NCBI GenBank assembly: GCA_032622095.1
Contig: CP136069.1
Coordinates: 32,646,194 to 32,710,193 of the forward strand
DNA: 64,000 bases
Direction: 5' to 3'
DNA from: Siphonodentalium dalli
Taxonomy: Eukaryota; Mollusca; Scaphopoda; Gadilida; Siphonodentaliidae
The notes below the pieces were generated by a model. It had not been told where the DNA came from. It searched no databases and saw only the letters and a program-made list of their open reading frames with translations. This document shows positions 11,591-24,837 of the stretch, one piece after another. A program made the translations under genes and the position numbers. How positions within the stretch are numbered: the first letter of the stretch is position 1; each line of letters begins with the position of its first letter.

Positions 11591-12499
11591 TTACTGAAAT
11601 TTACAACAGTGCCCCTCACCCAGCGGACGCTCTCTGATAACTATCCTGGCATAGGTCACCCATCTCTCAAGACTAAAGATGACATATGTTTAGCAAACGA
11701 TAAAAAGAGTAAGGAATGTTTTCAAAACGTCTTTTAATATACCCAGTATATTGAAAATAAAACAACTATAGCTCTTTTTCGTAAGTTCGAAGCTGGAGGA
11801 CAAGCAGTTGGAAAGTTCGGAAGCAAACGATGTAATGGTTGAATGTTTTTGTTATTATAAATAAATTACCAATATCGTGTGAATAGTGGATTGAAATTCC
11901 TATATATTTTCAACAACAACACATTTTATTAATTCATCTTCTGTCAGAAAATGTCCAATCGTATTGGGGTGCTATGGTTTGGATATAGTATCCGTTATAA
12001 GCTTTCAGTATACCTCGTGAAATTTATAATTTTATATCGATGGGAGCGCAAAAGATAATTCGTCTAAATACCCGTTACCCAAAAACAAATGTCCGGGACA
12101 CCTCACTGAAATAGGTCAGACTAATGATGTCAAACTCAGTTTGACTCAATGTATTACCCCTACAAATACACAACCAACCGCAACGAGCTCGTAAACGCAT
12201 AAACGCACAATAAGAATGTAAAATACGCTAACATTAAAGAAGACAATATCGATCAGTTGAAAGGCTTTTGTCCTACAACGATTGAAGAGGATGGTAAATG
12301 GTAAATATGAAGCGTTGGGTACATTCACAATTTCACATCAATCTCTCTGAAATATTGAAAAGGTGCTTAGTGTGTTTTTGGCGACAGTTTGTGTATAACT
12401 CGATGGGTAGAAAAAGTCAACTCAAGAATAACTCAGTTTTGCCGATTAGAGCTGGTTCAACGCGGGTGATGTTCAATGCGGCTCTGACATTAGAGGACC

Positions 12500-12640
12500 C
12501 TGATGCGACAACACCACCATCAGTGTAGTAAGGTATATATTTCATGGTAGGGTTGTCGCACCAAGTATATACTCACTGCGCGATTGTTGCCGCAAGAATA
12601 CACGCATGGTGTAGTTGTCGCTCCAGGGGACATGTGTCTG
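12500..12640. repeat. Fragment of the foldback family seen at 26.1-26.7 kb
   Basis: It shares GGTTGTCGCACCA, TATATACTC and GTCGCTCCAGGGGACATGTG-like words with the termini of the 26078-26705 element. The copy here is partial and scrambled. Overlapping open frames on both strands (12520-12825) come from this GC-richer patch and show no domain. Confidence 0.55.
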
Positions 12641-14121
12641 ACCCCAACAATCGAATTCCGCGCATTGTTCAAATATGGCAACAGAGCTGTGGTGTATGCC
12701 TGGGTCTTTCTAAAGCTGTCGATATCGTTTCGAAAATATCTCTCTCCATTGACGGGGCATGCGCAGTGCTGACAAGCTGCGTTATAATTTGCTTTATGTT
12801 TAATTCGTTTCACTAGAACAAACATAAATGGTGTATAGAATAAAAACTACGAACTTTAGAAACGAAGTGTTTAATCTAAAAAGACATGATAGCGTTATTT
12901 GCTTCAGACATTGTTCATATTATTATATCTAGATGCCGTTGCTCTGAGCCGTTTATGGTACTACATGATGGCTACATCAATTTGATGATTAAAACAAAGA
13001 AAAAACTGTGCGTTAAGTTTTTAAATAATCAAATTCTTGACATTCAGTTTCCGATTCTGGAATTCCGATGAACACAAATTAATGGTTGTTTTTTGTTCGG
13101 ACTCAATCATCGTGTTCAAAGTTGTATTTTGTATTACGTCAATACGTATTTCTGGGACAAAAATGAAGAAGAATTGTAGTTCAAGTATTTATAGACACTA
13201 TTTCGATACCGGAAACATGAATAGGTATATTTTTGAGCGCAAACAGCCACGTGGCTTTAAAACCCGGTAGAGTGTTATCCATTTGTCCTGCTAAGACCGT
13301 TATCTGCATGGCAGAATGCGCATGCATTTGAGTAACATGAGTGTCGGTGTTGGTGTCGGTCACAGTCGGTGTCATAATATCGTCCAGAGGCATTATCTAA
13401 TGATAGGCAATGGATTATTTTGGTAGTCCCGTCGCGAGTCAAGAAAATAGAAAGCGAGAGACAAAGGGAAAAATGACCCGGACGTGGTAACAGGGGATAT
13501 AGGTTTCCCAGTTAATTAATAAGGTATTTTAATAATCAATGTTTCCATATACACATTTATCTACCATTTCCTATGAAATTCCCTGATAAAATTGGCGGTA
13601 ACGAATTGGCGATAAAAAACATCTGTATCGTTACTGCAGTTGCGATACAAGGCGCCCATGACATCGTTGACTGATTCAAAAACATGAATGAACTGACGTC
13701 AATCGCGTGGAAAATCAAAACGACATTCCAACGTATATTATTGCGTACTATAAACAAATAGTTCTCAGGATTTAACATTATTTGATTGCCTACCATCATG
13801 GGTATTATGCTATAACATATCACAAAGTAACTAATATGTATTTGTTCAGTATTTATTATAATGTATATAAAACATGCAGGTGAAAGAGATTTTGTCCATT
13901 GAATTATATTTCCGTTTAGCATATTCGCGTGAACTTGCAGGTTGGAAGAATTTAGCAAAGTGAGCTAATCGCGTGACACCGATACCTTTGCAGGTTGGGA
14001 GAATTTACCCAAGAAAGCTATTCGTCGGACACAAATCCAACAATTTTGGCATTTAAGAAACTCCTAAAATGTAATTTGTGCGGTGGATTCTGTCACACCA
14101 ATGGTAGATAAATGTGTTATA
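12641..14121. other. Non-coding; one long unrecognised open frame
   Basis: The minus frame 13557-13958 (133 codons) is rich in Ile, Phe and Met and has no domain, splice or start context that I recognise. I do not call it a gene. Nothing else is seen. Confidence 0.4.
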
Positions 14122-14122
14122 T

Positions 14123-14260
14123 ATACAATGTGTTTGTAACGATTCTTGTATCGTGACTCGGCTAGTTTTCGTGGTCTCATAGCGACTCGTCGACCAAGGT
14201 CGCTACATGGCCACGAAAACTAGCCTCGTCGCGATACATGAATCGATACGAACATATTGT
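14123..14260. repeat. Hairpin element with about 60-bp arms
   Basis: The left arm includes GGCTAGTTTTCGTGG and the right arm its complement CCACGAAAACTAGCC. Pairing extends outward through GTATCG and ACAATGTG-like words. This is a MITE-sized foldback. The frame 14177-14377 crosses it and is rejected as a gene. Confidence 0.8.
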
Positions 14261-16689
14261 GTCTAAAATTATATGCGTCTGCGTCTTTCGGAAATGTTTT
14301 GAACTTCGAAGAAATTTCCAGAAATATGTTTGCATGTCACTGTCTAGAGCTGCGAAAAAAAACGATTCCGCAAGCATCTTTTAGATGCGATTTTAACTAA
14401 TTGTCCGAGCTTCAAGTTACATAAAATATACTTCTAATGGGCAGTATTATTGCCCCCTCATTTTCCTTGCAGGGTACATATGATAAAAGCACGAAACTTT
14501 TGGCTGATGAATCGGTTTACAATTTCTAGGAGAAAGTGATATGGATTGTTTGCAACTGTCAAATAAATCATGTGCGGTCTAACAAATCAGAGCATGGTTC
14601 TATTTCGGCACAATTTTACTGAGAACTGTGTATATGGAAACATACATTATTAAAATGCCTTATTGATTAAATGGGGGAAACAAGCTTTCTCTTTTCTCAT
14701 TCTCTACGCAACAGACATTTTGATGATGTGCATCTATGCATACTTGACGTTTGTCATATGTGAAGATTGTATATTAGTCACTAAGGGCATGTGCTCATTG
14801 AAAGAAAGTCTACCATGCTCAGAAATTGAGCGCAGGGAGCGTTATTGTGAGATGTTTATTTAAGGAAGTTATGTTTTCCCCTCAATAAAAGGCCATTATG
14901 TATATATAAAATGGCTCTTAGTCCGCAGGATTCAATAAACCTGAAATTCTTTGTATTTTTTCCCAACCTCATCATTTCAAGTGCTTTTTACTATAACAAA
15001 TCCGAAAGCATTCTGAATGGAGCATGTGCTAAATTTTACTACAATAATCAGTGTATTGTCATCTTGGTATTGTTTTTAATACTGCCGATCAAAATCATTG
15101 TCATGTGGGGATCGTAAGTTTGTTAAAACAAGGTTTATAAAGGGTGCGCATTCGGCGAAAGTGCACCAGTCCGAAATCGTCACCTCAGTGTGATTTCGAT
15201 GTTTCACGGTTTCCATGAAGCTATTTTTTGCTGCTATAAAGGGATGTGGCGCCGAGGATATTACCATAGGCGTGTATTACACCACAGGGACGTGTCGACA
15301 GGAGGAGTTTGAGGGGGGACTAACCTTCCAACTTTGAGCAACATTTTCAACAGCTGGTATTTTCATGCCTCACAGCATTTGTTGGAAAATTTACACCACT
15401 TATAGTTTGAAATTGTTAGTTGGTTTATTTTCCTGCTACTAATTAGTGGAATATTTGTTGTTTTATATCAACTCTAGCAAGTCTTTTCTATATATATAGT
15501 CCAAATTTTTGTCTGAAATTGCTATCAATTGGAAATATACCACCATTATAGATAGTGTCAGGTTGGTTGGTAATTTCCAACATTTGGACCCATCTGGACG
15601 GCTGCCATTTTGAATCGGATGTGTTTGGTGAATATGTGGGGTGTCTTGTGAGCAACCATACATCATTCTTTGTTCGACCTAAATCGGTATAGAGGGCCGA
15701 GAGCTGGCATGGGTTCCCTATTTGAATAGATCTGGATTGCGGCCATGTTGGATTAAGGTGGGATGTGTATGGAAATGGAGTCTTTCGGCCATTCTACGAC
15801 ACCCTTTATTTGAGTGAAATATAATTTCAGAAGTTACATTCGTCGTATGCGTTGAGTAAAAGCTGAAAATGGCGGCCAGATCGTCAAAGTGGCGGCCATT
15901 TTGAATATGTCGACCATTGCGATTGGTTAGTCGAGAAACAAATAAGTCTTCATAATTGACATAAACTGGCCATTCATGCCAAATGTCAGGTTTGCATCAT
16001 AACGTGAACGATTATGTTACTATTCAAATGACACTTACCCGCCTTATATATTTTTGCAATGTTATAACTTCTATATGTTTGTCCTGTAAAGCACAAAGAG
16101 ACACATATGTAGACAAATATTAGATGAAATGCCATTGTGCTCGTCTATAACGCCTATAATCTACTAAATTATCGATGAATTATGTGCAATATGGAAATTA
16201 TTTATCGTGGGGGTGCACTGGAGCTTATCATTTTTGCTCGTTTTCGAACTGGAGCCATACACATTTCGCATTGGAGCCACCGTGTGCTTGTCTGTTAATG
16301 TGCCACCTGTAGAAGATTTTCGTGTATATTTTTGCATATTTGTGTCCCAGAGATAACAAACTTACCATAAAACTATGGTTTGTCCATTGGAATGTCCCAG
16401 TTCTGGTCTAAAAACAAACTTTATCGCCGAAGGTTACGATAAAATGTTGAAAACGAAGTGATAAACTCCTGATTGTTCAATCTTCCGTGAGTGATACAGA
16501 CGGTGATATTGAACAATCACAATTCAATTTGGAAAGAATAATTTGGATTTTTAAGAAAATACTTACCATTTTAAGTGCGTCATGCTATTTTTTATAAAAT
16601 TGAAGAGAGGGCAACTTAGCATTTATCGATGCGTACTGGACGATTATACGAGTTCGGACGGGTTTAGCAGGGGCGGTGGGCCCCCATTG
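14261..16689. other. Non-coding intergenic sequence
   Basis: There is no supported exon. Between about 15590 and 15910 the sequence repeats words such as GGCGGCCATTTTGAATATG and GCCATTTTGAATCGGATG, an ATGGCGGCC-rich style that recurs in the 49-55 kb repeats. Small open frames (14663-14863, 14911-15117) show no family motif. Confidence 0.4.
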
Positions 16690-17230
16690 AGTTAGTTCAT
16701 TAAGGGTTAGGTTGCCTTCTATGCTTTCAGACAGTTCGGGGGATAGCCTGGGGACATTTTCGTTACGGATGATTTCGTTGATTTGTTGTTTATGGACCGG
16801 TCGGTGTGAATACAAATTTTGGTAAAAGATACGCACCTGATTGATGATTTCTATCTGGGACGATAAGGTGTGGCCTGAGTTATCGTTAAGGAAGGTTATT
16901 GTCTTAGATGCAGTTCCTTTTTTCTAAATTAAGAATGTATTTAGTAGGTTTCTCGCCTTGAACGTTCGACCCATTGAGCACAAGACCGAATCATGGCTCC
17001 GCGAATATTATCATTTCTCATATCTTGAAGTTTTGAATCTAATTCGTTCGTAAAAGGGAACTTTTTTCTTCGAGACTGTTGTCAGACTGATCAATTTCCA
17101 ATTCAATTTCTTTTCGATCACAAATGATCTTATTTTCTTTGAGCTTCGATTCTCGTTTGCGATTGGATGAGAACACCATTTCAGTAGCTAACATCGAGCC
17201 ACATATGCACCGAGTGCCACTCACCATTCA
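16690..17230 (-). pseudogene. L1-like LINE ORF2 fragment (region between endonuclease and RT)
   Basis: On the minus strand, frames broken by shifts encode pieces typical of the linker between endonuclease and reverse transcriptase in L1/Tx1-like ORF2. They include RNDNIRGAMIRSCAQWVER, a GEKPTKY-like segment in another frame, FYQNLYS and LSPELSESIEGNLTLNELT. Family knowledge places these just before the RT core. Homology stops near 16690, where unrelated sequence takes over, so the RT is missing. The piece lies head to head with the endonuclease fragment at 17660. It is a decayed relic and no function is expected. Confidence 0.7.
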
Positions 17231-17659
17231 TATGGTTAGTAGTTCTAATGCCACCAAAAATTGCTCGAGTTGATTTCAAATTTCTTGAACTAAAATGTGG
17301 TAAATTCGAATCGATCGAAGAGGGATAACTCTATCGGTCACCAAAATCTCGATTCTGCCTATGGAGTTACACAACTTGTTACCTTTGCTTAAAATGTATA
17401 TGCTAAATTGAAGTTTGTGGTCTGTCCTGAAGGGCGGGTGGAGGCCATTAAAATGGCCCCCACATGCCGGACTATTTGTATTGTTATATCATTTGTGCAT
17501 AGACATGTTATTACCTACCCCCTCCCCAGAGTGTGTTTGCTGAAACTGGTGCCATTTGTATTGTGTATACACATCATTATATGTCTGCAATACATGGACA
17601 TTTGTTAAAAAGTTGTTGCATGGAGATTGGCCGACACGTCTGCATACTTGTACTTTCCT

Positions 17660-18480
17660 ATGTCTAATATCGAAATAATTTCTCTAAACTGCCGAGGGCT
17701 TAACCAAAACGAAAAACGCCGAGATCTGTTCCATCACCTACGAGATAAAAAAAAGCTTCAATATACTGTCCACAGGTGACTCATTTCACCAAAGCCATGG
17801 AAATATACATTGAAGCAGAATGGGGATTCAAAACAGTAATGGCCTTTCACTCGCCTCAATCCCGTGGGGTGGCATTCCTCTTTAATAATAACTTCGAATA
17901 TATATAAAATACATGACACCACACGGGATTCAGAAGGGAACTTCATTATATTAGATATATCGATCGAAACAATTAGATTCAGTCTCGTGACAATATATGG
18001 CCCGAATGACGATAATCCAACCTTTTATACAAATATTAACAAACTGCTTTTAGACATCGGTAATACTCAAATCATTATCTGGGGTGACTGGAACATCACG
18101 CAAGATCAAGAACTTGATACCTTCAATTACAACCAGATTAATAACCCAAACGCAAATGATGCACTGAAAAATCTTGCCGCCAGCCTCGAACTCGTGGACC
18201 CATGGAGATTGACAAATAAAAACGAAAGACGATATACTTGGCGAAAAAAATCCCAAATAAAATGGCAATGTTGTACTTTTTTATGATTTCTTCAGATCTT
18301 TTAAGTTTACTCGAAACTGGCCCAGATATTTTACCTGCTGATAGATCGGACCACTCCATGATTTAACTCAAACTCATACATGAGAATAAAGTTAGATATG
18401 GCACCATACAACCAGATGACACCCTTGTCGAAAACCACCAAGATCACTAAACAACTACTCCTTGATCAATGCTATTGAAC
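17660..18480 (+). pseudogene. L1-like LINE apurinic endonuclease domain relic
   Basis: The relic starts at an ATG giving SNIEIISLNCRGLNQNEKRR, the usual opening of the AP-like endonuclease of L1/Tx1-like LINE ORF2, which nicks the target DNA. Later pieces are SRGVAFLFNN-like, VTIYGPNDDNPTFY, IIIWGDWNI, ERRYTWRKK and the catalytic-histidine motif RSDHS near 18343-18357. At least two stops or frameshifts break the frame, near 17775 and 18270-18285. Sequence after about 18480 is not RT. With the minus-strand fragment just to the left, this resembles one inserted LINE with an inverted 5' part. Confidence 0.8.
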
Positions 18481-19238
18481 ATTCGTGGTGCGACAATTCA
18501 GTTCTCATCCAATTGAAACTAATAACTTAGTAATACGTTAGTACTCAGGCGATATGCTAACTGTGGCAATGTGGCATTTTACTAACATCACCGAAAATCA
18601 CAAAGAAATCAACATACTATTTCATAGATAGCATCGTCTGAAATACGCATAATTGTAAATATTGACATCCCAATTCGGGACGCAACAATCAGTGATAAAC
18701 TAAAACAGTTGATTTCGCCATCGAGAGTCATTGCTTTTAATTAATATATAAGTATATTCGTAAAATAACTACTTTAAGCAAGATTATACTCCATTTCTAT
18801 TTGATCACCCAACCAGAGCGTTTCAAATCACTTTAATACTGTATATCACTGTATGTGAAGGTCCCAACTCGAAATTTCAAGATTTAACTGATTTTATCAG
18901 GGGGTGGGGTCGGAAAAAAAATTACAGGATACAAGGACCGGGTGGGTGGGTGTCTCCGAGCCCGGAATGCAGATTTTTTCTGATGTCATGCAATTTCTTC
19001 CCAAAATCATTTCTAAGACAAATTACAGCTTCAAAATGAATTGAAACAATCAGATTCACATAGTAGTGCATGATATAGCCCTATACAATTGTCCACAATT
19101 TCTCCATTTAACAGTTGAAACCATGGGGTGGGTCCGGTTTTGGTCGAGGAAAAAAATTGCAATGAAAAAAAATTCATTCTTATCTTTTCTCATAGTTTAT
19201 CATGGCTTTTTAAAACTTATTATACAGAGGTTACCTGC
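18481..19238. other. Non-coding; nothing recognised
   Basis: This is AT-rich sequence after the LINE relic. A G-rich patch (GGGTGGGTGGGTGTC near 18939) stands out but has no identified role. Confidence 0.4.
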
Positions 19239-19239
19239 G

Positions 19240-19379
19240 TTTTTTGAGTGAATACCGGAAGTATCTCATGAGTTGTCACAGTGAGATACTGGAATCGTCA
19301 CAAGTGGCCTTTAGGCCATGACCGCGAGTGATGATTCCAGTATTTCACTGTGATCGGTAATTCCGATATTCACTAAAAA
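19240..19379. repeat. Foldback element with about 65-bp arms
   Basis: TTTTTTGAGTGAATACCGGA on the left pairs with TCCGATATTCACTAAAAA on the right. CACAGTGAGATACTGGAAT pairs with ATTCCAGTATTTCACTGTG, and the loop is short (TGGCCTTTAGGCCA). Size and symmetry fit a MITE. Confidence 0.85.
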
Positions 19380-22300
19380 CACGAATGTTTTCGTTTTATT
19401 ATATGCGCTATTTACTAAAATAGATCGAGGAATTAATTCAAAATGTATGACCCATTCATTAGATTGATTTACTGTCAAAAAGCCGAAAAACCGTTGGCCT
19501 CATTTGTTTATATTAATGATATCAGTCAAGATAATGAATAAATGATAAATACAGTGACCACGTGGTCGAAGTACATGACCGATGTCAATAAATGACTACA
19601 GTGACTTAAGTCACATAATAACGTGTTGTTCACTGATTGGATCATTAAAAGGCTCCAGATTAAATCTTAGAGCATCTAATATTCAAAAATTTCCGGGGGA
19701 AGCCTCTTGACCCCCTCCCATACTTCCCCTTCAGGCCTTTTTTATGAGAGCTACCCGCCACTCGCCTAGAATCACTTCAAGGGGAGCTCCTCATTGCTCA
19801 TCACATGGAGACAAACAGATCCAATGAGGGCGCCCCCCCCACATTTTCGCCTGAGCAAGGATTTTTTTGCGAGGTGATCCTGGCACCATTTGAATCGGGC
19901 GCCCGAAGATTCCGCACTGAATATTGCTAACGCGCATGCAAATACAGCAGTTTACATGTTTACATTACTCAAACGTATAGTTTTTTTTAAATGTGGGTTG
20001 AAAATGACTTAAATTTGGTATTCCACGATATGACCGTATAGCCATGCAAGGGGCGAATCCAACATCCCGAGATGAAGGTCCGCGGGGTATTTTTCGCCAT
20101 GCAGAGCAAACAATTTCTGCGACATTTTTTATCGGAGAATATATCGCCCGGCGCAAAGTTTTGTGCCCCCGAAGTTTCAACACTGAATATTTCTATCAAA
20201 AAGAAATATAGCAATTCTGAAAGTGGAGTCAAAATTTAGACAATTCCATCTGTATGTAAAGAACGAATGAATGATAAACATGAGTCGTCTACAGTGCACT
20301 CTATAGGTTATACAATGTAGTCCGATCAACGCCCGGACTATAAAACGCACTGGCGGCAGTATCATCGTAAAGAGATTATCAAAAGGCACATACGCCATAC
20401 TACTATGGTATACATGTACCGTATACATATGGTATATTTTCTAATTATATTATAGAAATACATTGCTGGTTCGTTTCCAATGGTATATATGCATGGAATT
20501 TAAAATTGGTTATATCTTCCATCACATGTTGTGTCACCCTAATTGGACCGAATGTGTGATAACAAGACATCTTCAGGTCACGACAAATACGCATCTTCCA
20601 TTGCTTAATAAAAACAAATCTGACACGAGTCCTTCAAAGCATCGGTTTCCATGTGTCCCTATCGTCATTAGTCAGCTGATTGACTGAACATATATTTATT
20701 CATAACCCAAACATTTACACAACAGATAATAATTTACATACAATATTTTAATTAACATTATGGATGCAACCAGAATGTAGATGAATAGGAGATTGGAATA
20801 CTAGTTAATCAGTTCCGTGTCAGATATTTTTTGGTGAAAACTGTGTTTATACTAATATAACGAGTACGTGATTGGAGTGTGATCTGACCACCCGTTTGGC
20901 TTGTATTGATGACTTATTTTGCTGGTGTATCATGAAGCTGATGGCTATTAGAAGTAAAACTGAAAAAATTAGCATGGTTAATGGAGGGATTAAAAGGTTT
21001 GATAGATGCATTGTATTACCATCCGAAACACCTATATACTAGTACTGACTAGAAGCCATGATTGTGAGTATTCATTCTGAATTACAAAATATTCTCCCAT
21101 GCACCAGCCCAAAGCATAGGCACCCGGTGATTCCAGGGGCTTATTCCGTGGGCATGTCCGGCGCGCCAAAATCACCAAGTCGCCCAGATAATTCACATTT
21201 GCACAGACTTTCAGAAGATAAGTTCACTGTTCAAAGACGCTTTGATCTTTCATCACTAACCTTCCATAGTATACCGTAATTGTACTGAAGGTTACTGTTA
21301 CTCGTTCCATATATAGGCATAATATAAAGCAATATATTACTGGGTCCAGAACACAGGAAAACATGTCGTTTTGAATGTAGTATACGAAAAGTTTCCCCGG
21401 ACACCCACTTACGAGAAGGAGGTTAGACCCCCTCTCCTGCTTTTCCCCATTCGCTGCTTTGCGGATCGCACGATGCTACGCATCATATATATAATAATAC
21501 AAAGCGCCCCCCCCCTTTCAAATTTCCTGGACCGCCACTGGGAGAGGATTGGAACTGTGTTTATTTAATCAAATTGATGGTGTTTTTACTTTACACATGC
21601 ACACATTTTAACCTATTGCTAACAAGGGACACAACTATCCTGTTAAAGTGGGTATTTTACCTTTATAACCATAAATATTTGGGTTTTTAAAGGTTTTGTT
21701 GGCATATTATTCAGCCATGTGCTTTGTTTGTTTATTTTTTTGCGGGTGTACTTGATCAGCGTTCTCTCAGTTCTGGTGCAGACACAATGAGATACACTTA
21801 CCCTGCCAACAACACATTATTTAGTACAATTTACATGATTTTCATCAATTTTGGGGGGTGGGTGTCCCAGACCTGGGTGGAAAAAACTTACGGTCCCGGG
21901 TGTGTGTCCCAGACCTGGGTGGAAAAAACTTACGCTCCCGGGGTGTTGGGTCCCCAAAACTGAAAAACACAAAATTTCCATCTTGTATCCGTAATTTTTT
22001 TCCTGACCCCCCCCCCTGATTTTATGAGCAATTTTGCTTTGCGTCGCTCACAATCATGGAATTTATCCCATTTCATAATTAAATGTTTCTTGCGATATTG
22101 ACTCACAAACAGAATGCGATATCGAGCTGGGGCCACCCCTACTGTGTCATATATTATAGAGGAACGAGTATTAACAAAGAAATATATTCAATGCCTTGTT
22201 TGTTCAATGTTATATAGTTCCCTGTCAGAACGGGTTATAACGTCACAAAGTTCCCAGGATTATAATCTCTAGAAGTGCAGTTGTATATATGAGAGATTCA

Positions 22301-22388
22301 TGTCATGATCTAGTGTGAAACAAGCCATGAATGTTGGGTATGAAATGTTCTTGAATATTTATATTGTTGGCTAAATATGACTTGTCAA
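19380..22388. other. Intergenic or 3' flank of lectin gene 2; no gene seen
   Basis: There is no supported exon. A 42-bp two-copy tandem repeat (GTGTCCCAGACCTGGGTGG at 21862 and 21904) is present. Patches near 19850-19920 and 20010-20190 share CCCGAAG and CACTGAATATT words. The 3' UTR of lectin gene 2 should lie just below 22389; no canonical AATAAA was seen close by on the minus strand. Confidence 0.4.
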
Positions 22389-22624
22389 TTAGCTAATATA
22401 TTCGCACACAAATGCCGATTTCACATCCGCACAGAATTTGTCACACACGTAAAAATCATATGACTGTTTGCCATACATCTCGAGACAGACTTTGTCGCCG
22501 TCGTCATCTGGCTCCCCGGCAAACCAGTTGAAGTATGAAACAACCGTGCCATCTGTGCATTCCCATGACGATCCTATTGGACCACGGCGTCCGTTAATCC
22601 ATATGTCAGCCACTGTCGGATAAT
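22389..22624 (-). CDS. C-type lectin gene 2, C-terminal CTLD exon with EPD motif
   Basis: This is the terminal exon of the minus-strand paralogue. The acceptor is TTGCTTTCAG; two bases complete a split Asp codon, and the frame ends at TAA 22389-22391. The domain shows DYPTVADIWINGRR, YFNWFAGEPD, KVCLEMYG, YDFYVCDKFC and AFVCEYIS. The sugar-contact motif reads EPD rather than the EPN of gene 1 or a classical QPD. The WND site reads YDF, again lacking the final Asp. The extra CDKxC cysteine is shared with gene 1, so the two form one subfamily. Likely secreted; ligand unknown. The preceding exon at 25881-26057 matches in phase across a 3.26-kb intron. Confidence 0.9.
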
Positions 22625-22759
22625 CTGAAAGCAAAGTGCGATGGTGTAATCCGTGACGTGCAATTACACACTATTGCGGCGCGGGCCAGATGAACAGGAC
22701 GATGTTGACTCAGGTTGTAAACCGGCTCATGAATGTTGTCCTGGTTGCGGCATGTAAAC

Positions 22760-23735
22760 TAAAGCTATAGTTTAACCTTTGCTATACTTAAAAGCATCAT
22801 TGATGAGTAGGTATCTCATATGAAATGTTCAGATAATAGGTTTAACCCGTTCTATACTATAGCATCATTGGCGAGTAGTTATCTCATATGAAATGTTCAG
22901 ATAATAAGTTCAACCCTTTCTATACTAAAGCATCATTGATGAGTAGATATCACATAGGAAATGTTTATATAATAAATTTGACCCTTTCTATAATAAAGCA
23001 TCATTGATGAGTAGTTATCCCATAAGAAATGTTCAGATAATAATTTTAACCCGTTCTATACTATAGCATCATTGGCGAGTAGTTGTCCGATAGGAAATGT
23101 TCAGATAACAGGTTTAATCCGTCATATACTATAGCATCATTGGCGAGTAGTTATCAGATAGTAAATGTTCAGGTAATAAGTTTAACCCTTTCTATACTAA
23201 AGCATCACTGTTGTGAAGTTATCCCATAGGACATGTTTAGATAATAAGTTTAAACCGTTCTGTACTAAAGCATCATTGATGAGTAGTTATCTCATATGAA
23301 ATGTTCAGATAATAGGTTTAACCAGTTCGATACTATAGCATCATTGGCTAGTAGTTATGATGTTATCTCATATGAAATTTTCAGATAATAAGTTCAACCA
23401 TGATTAAGCCCGTTTTCGCAGAATTCAAACTTGTCCGGTTATCAAAGGAACCGAAATCAGACCGTCTTAACAACTGTTAAGATCATCGATGAGTAATTAA
23501 CCAATAGGAAATGTTCAGATAATAGGTTTAACCCTTTCTATACCAAGCATCATTGGCGAGTAGTTATCTCATATTAAATGTTCAGACAATAGGTTTAACC
23601 CTTTCTATACTAAAGCATCATCGATGAGTAATTATCCCAAAGAAATGTTCAAATTAACAAGTTTAGCCCTTTCTATACTATAGCATACTTGACGAGTAAT
23701 CATCCCATATGCAATGTTCAGATAATAACTACCAA
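22760..23735. repeat. 68-bp tandem repeat inside the lectin 2 intron, about 13-14 copies
   Basis: GCATCATTG(A/G)(T/C)GAGTAG recurs at 22794, 22862, 22930, 22998, 23066, 23134, 23202, 23270 and 23338, exactly 68 bp apart. After an interruption (about 23357-23490), more copies follow at 23547, 23615 and 23682. Each copy contains ATGTTCAGATAATA and TTTAACCC. Strict spacing with moderate divergence suggests repeated unequal exchange followed by homogenised length. Confidence 0.93.
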
Positions 23736-23739
23736 GTTT

Positions 23740-24837
23740 GTTTAACGTATTAAATACACATTTCCATCAGTAAATAGGGCTCCTTTATGTATATGTCGTC
23801 TGCTTTTATCACCTTGCTATCAATCCAAATCAATAATGAACCATTCCGATGTGCACTTTTAAAGTGAGTGGGAGATTCCATTTAGTATATACATGGTTAA
23901 ACGCAGGTTTGATGTATTGCATTGTATCAAATTTGAATAATATAGCATACAGTAAGTTTCCCCAGTGTACATCGCATTAACCTGGATATTACATTTGTTT
24001 TATTAATCTGGAGGTCCGAAACCATGAATACATTTTGACAACTTTAGCCACTTAAACCTGTTTAATACTTTTCTGATCAGCACTACCATCTCTTTACTAT
24101 TTTTTCATGAGAGCACATCAACACGGGGAGATGATCATCAATAAGTTGCATAACTTGTACTCCAATCCCCTGTTGCCATATCACGTATCACGTATAATTA
24201 TATAATATTATATCTCACGTTACTTTCTCGCATTCTGTTTGGCTGCACACTGCTATACTATTTTTCGATAGTACCCCAGTAGGATTCCTACTTGCCTACT
24301 ATTCTTTTTCTAATTATAGTAACAAATTCATTTCGCGAAATCTGGTTCCCGCTGAAGATACGGCCAAAGTTAAACTATACCTTGTACGATACTTGCAATA
24401 TCGATATATCATTAGATTGATTGGTGAATTGTAATGATCTTACAAATGTCCGGTCATAGCTAGCCAACATATTTAATAGTTTGTCCGTTTAGTTGGCAAG
24501 CGGCCAGTCCTAATTTTGTAATGACAGTGGACGTTTATTTATAATTTCCTTTTCCGCTTTAATCGATGATAAGCAAATTATCATCTAAAATTTCGCCAAA
24601 ATGTCTTTGCTAATGACGTATTTATAGAAATAAATGCACGAAGAGATGCTGTTAGATGTAACTAATAACATAGTTATGCTCCTCCTCGAGGACCACTATT
24701 TTGGCATAGTCAACTCCAAGCCATTCATTATCTATATAATATATTGTACCTATAAACTATATATTTATGCCACAATACATATGTCACTACTACTATAAGT
24801 TGGAACTTATTCATCCATATTGGGGTGTTAGGTAGGA
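23740..24837. other. Intron sequence of lectin gene 2, no feature
   Basis: This is AT-rich intron sequence between two tandem arrays. No exon, hairpin or domain is recognised. Confidence 0.5.

Noticed and set aside
13557-13958. A 133-codon minus frame
   Set aside because: AT-rich composition (Ile, Phe, Met, Asn), no domain, signal peptide, splice context or relation to neighbours.
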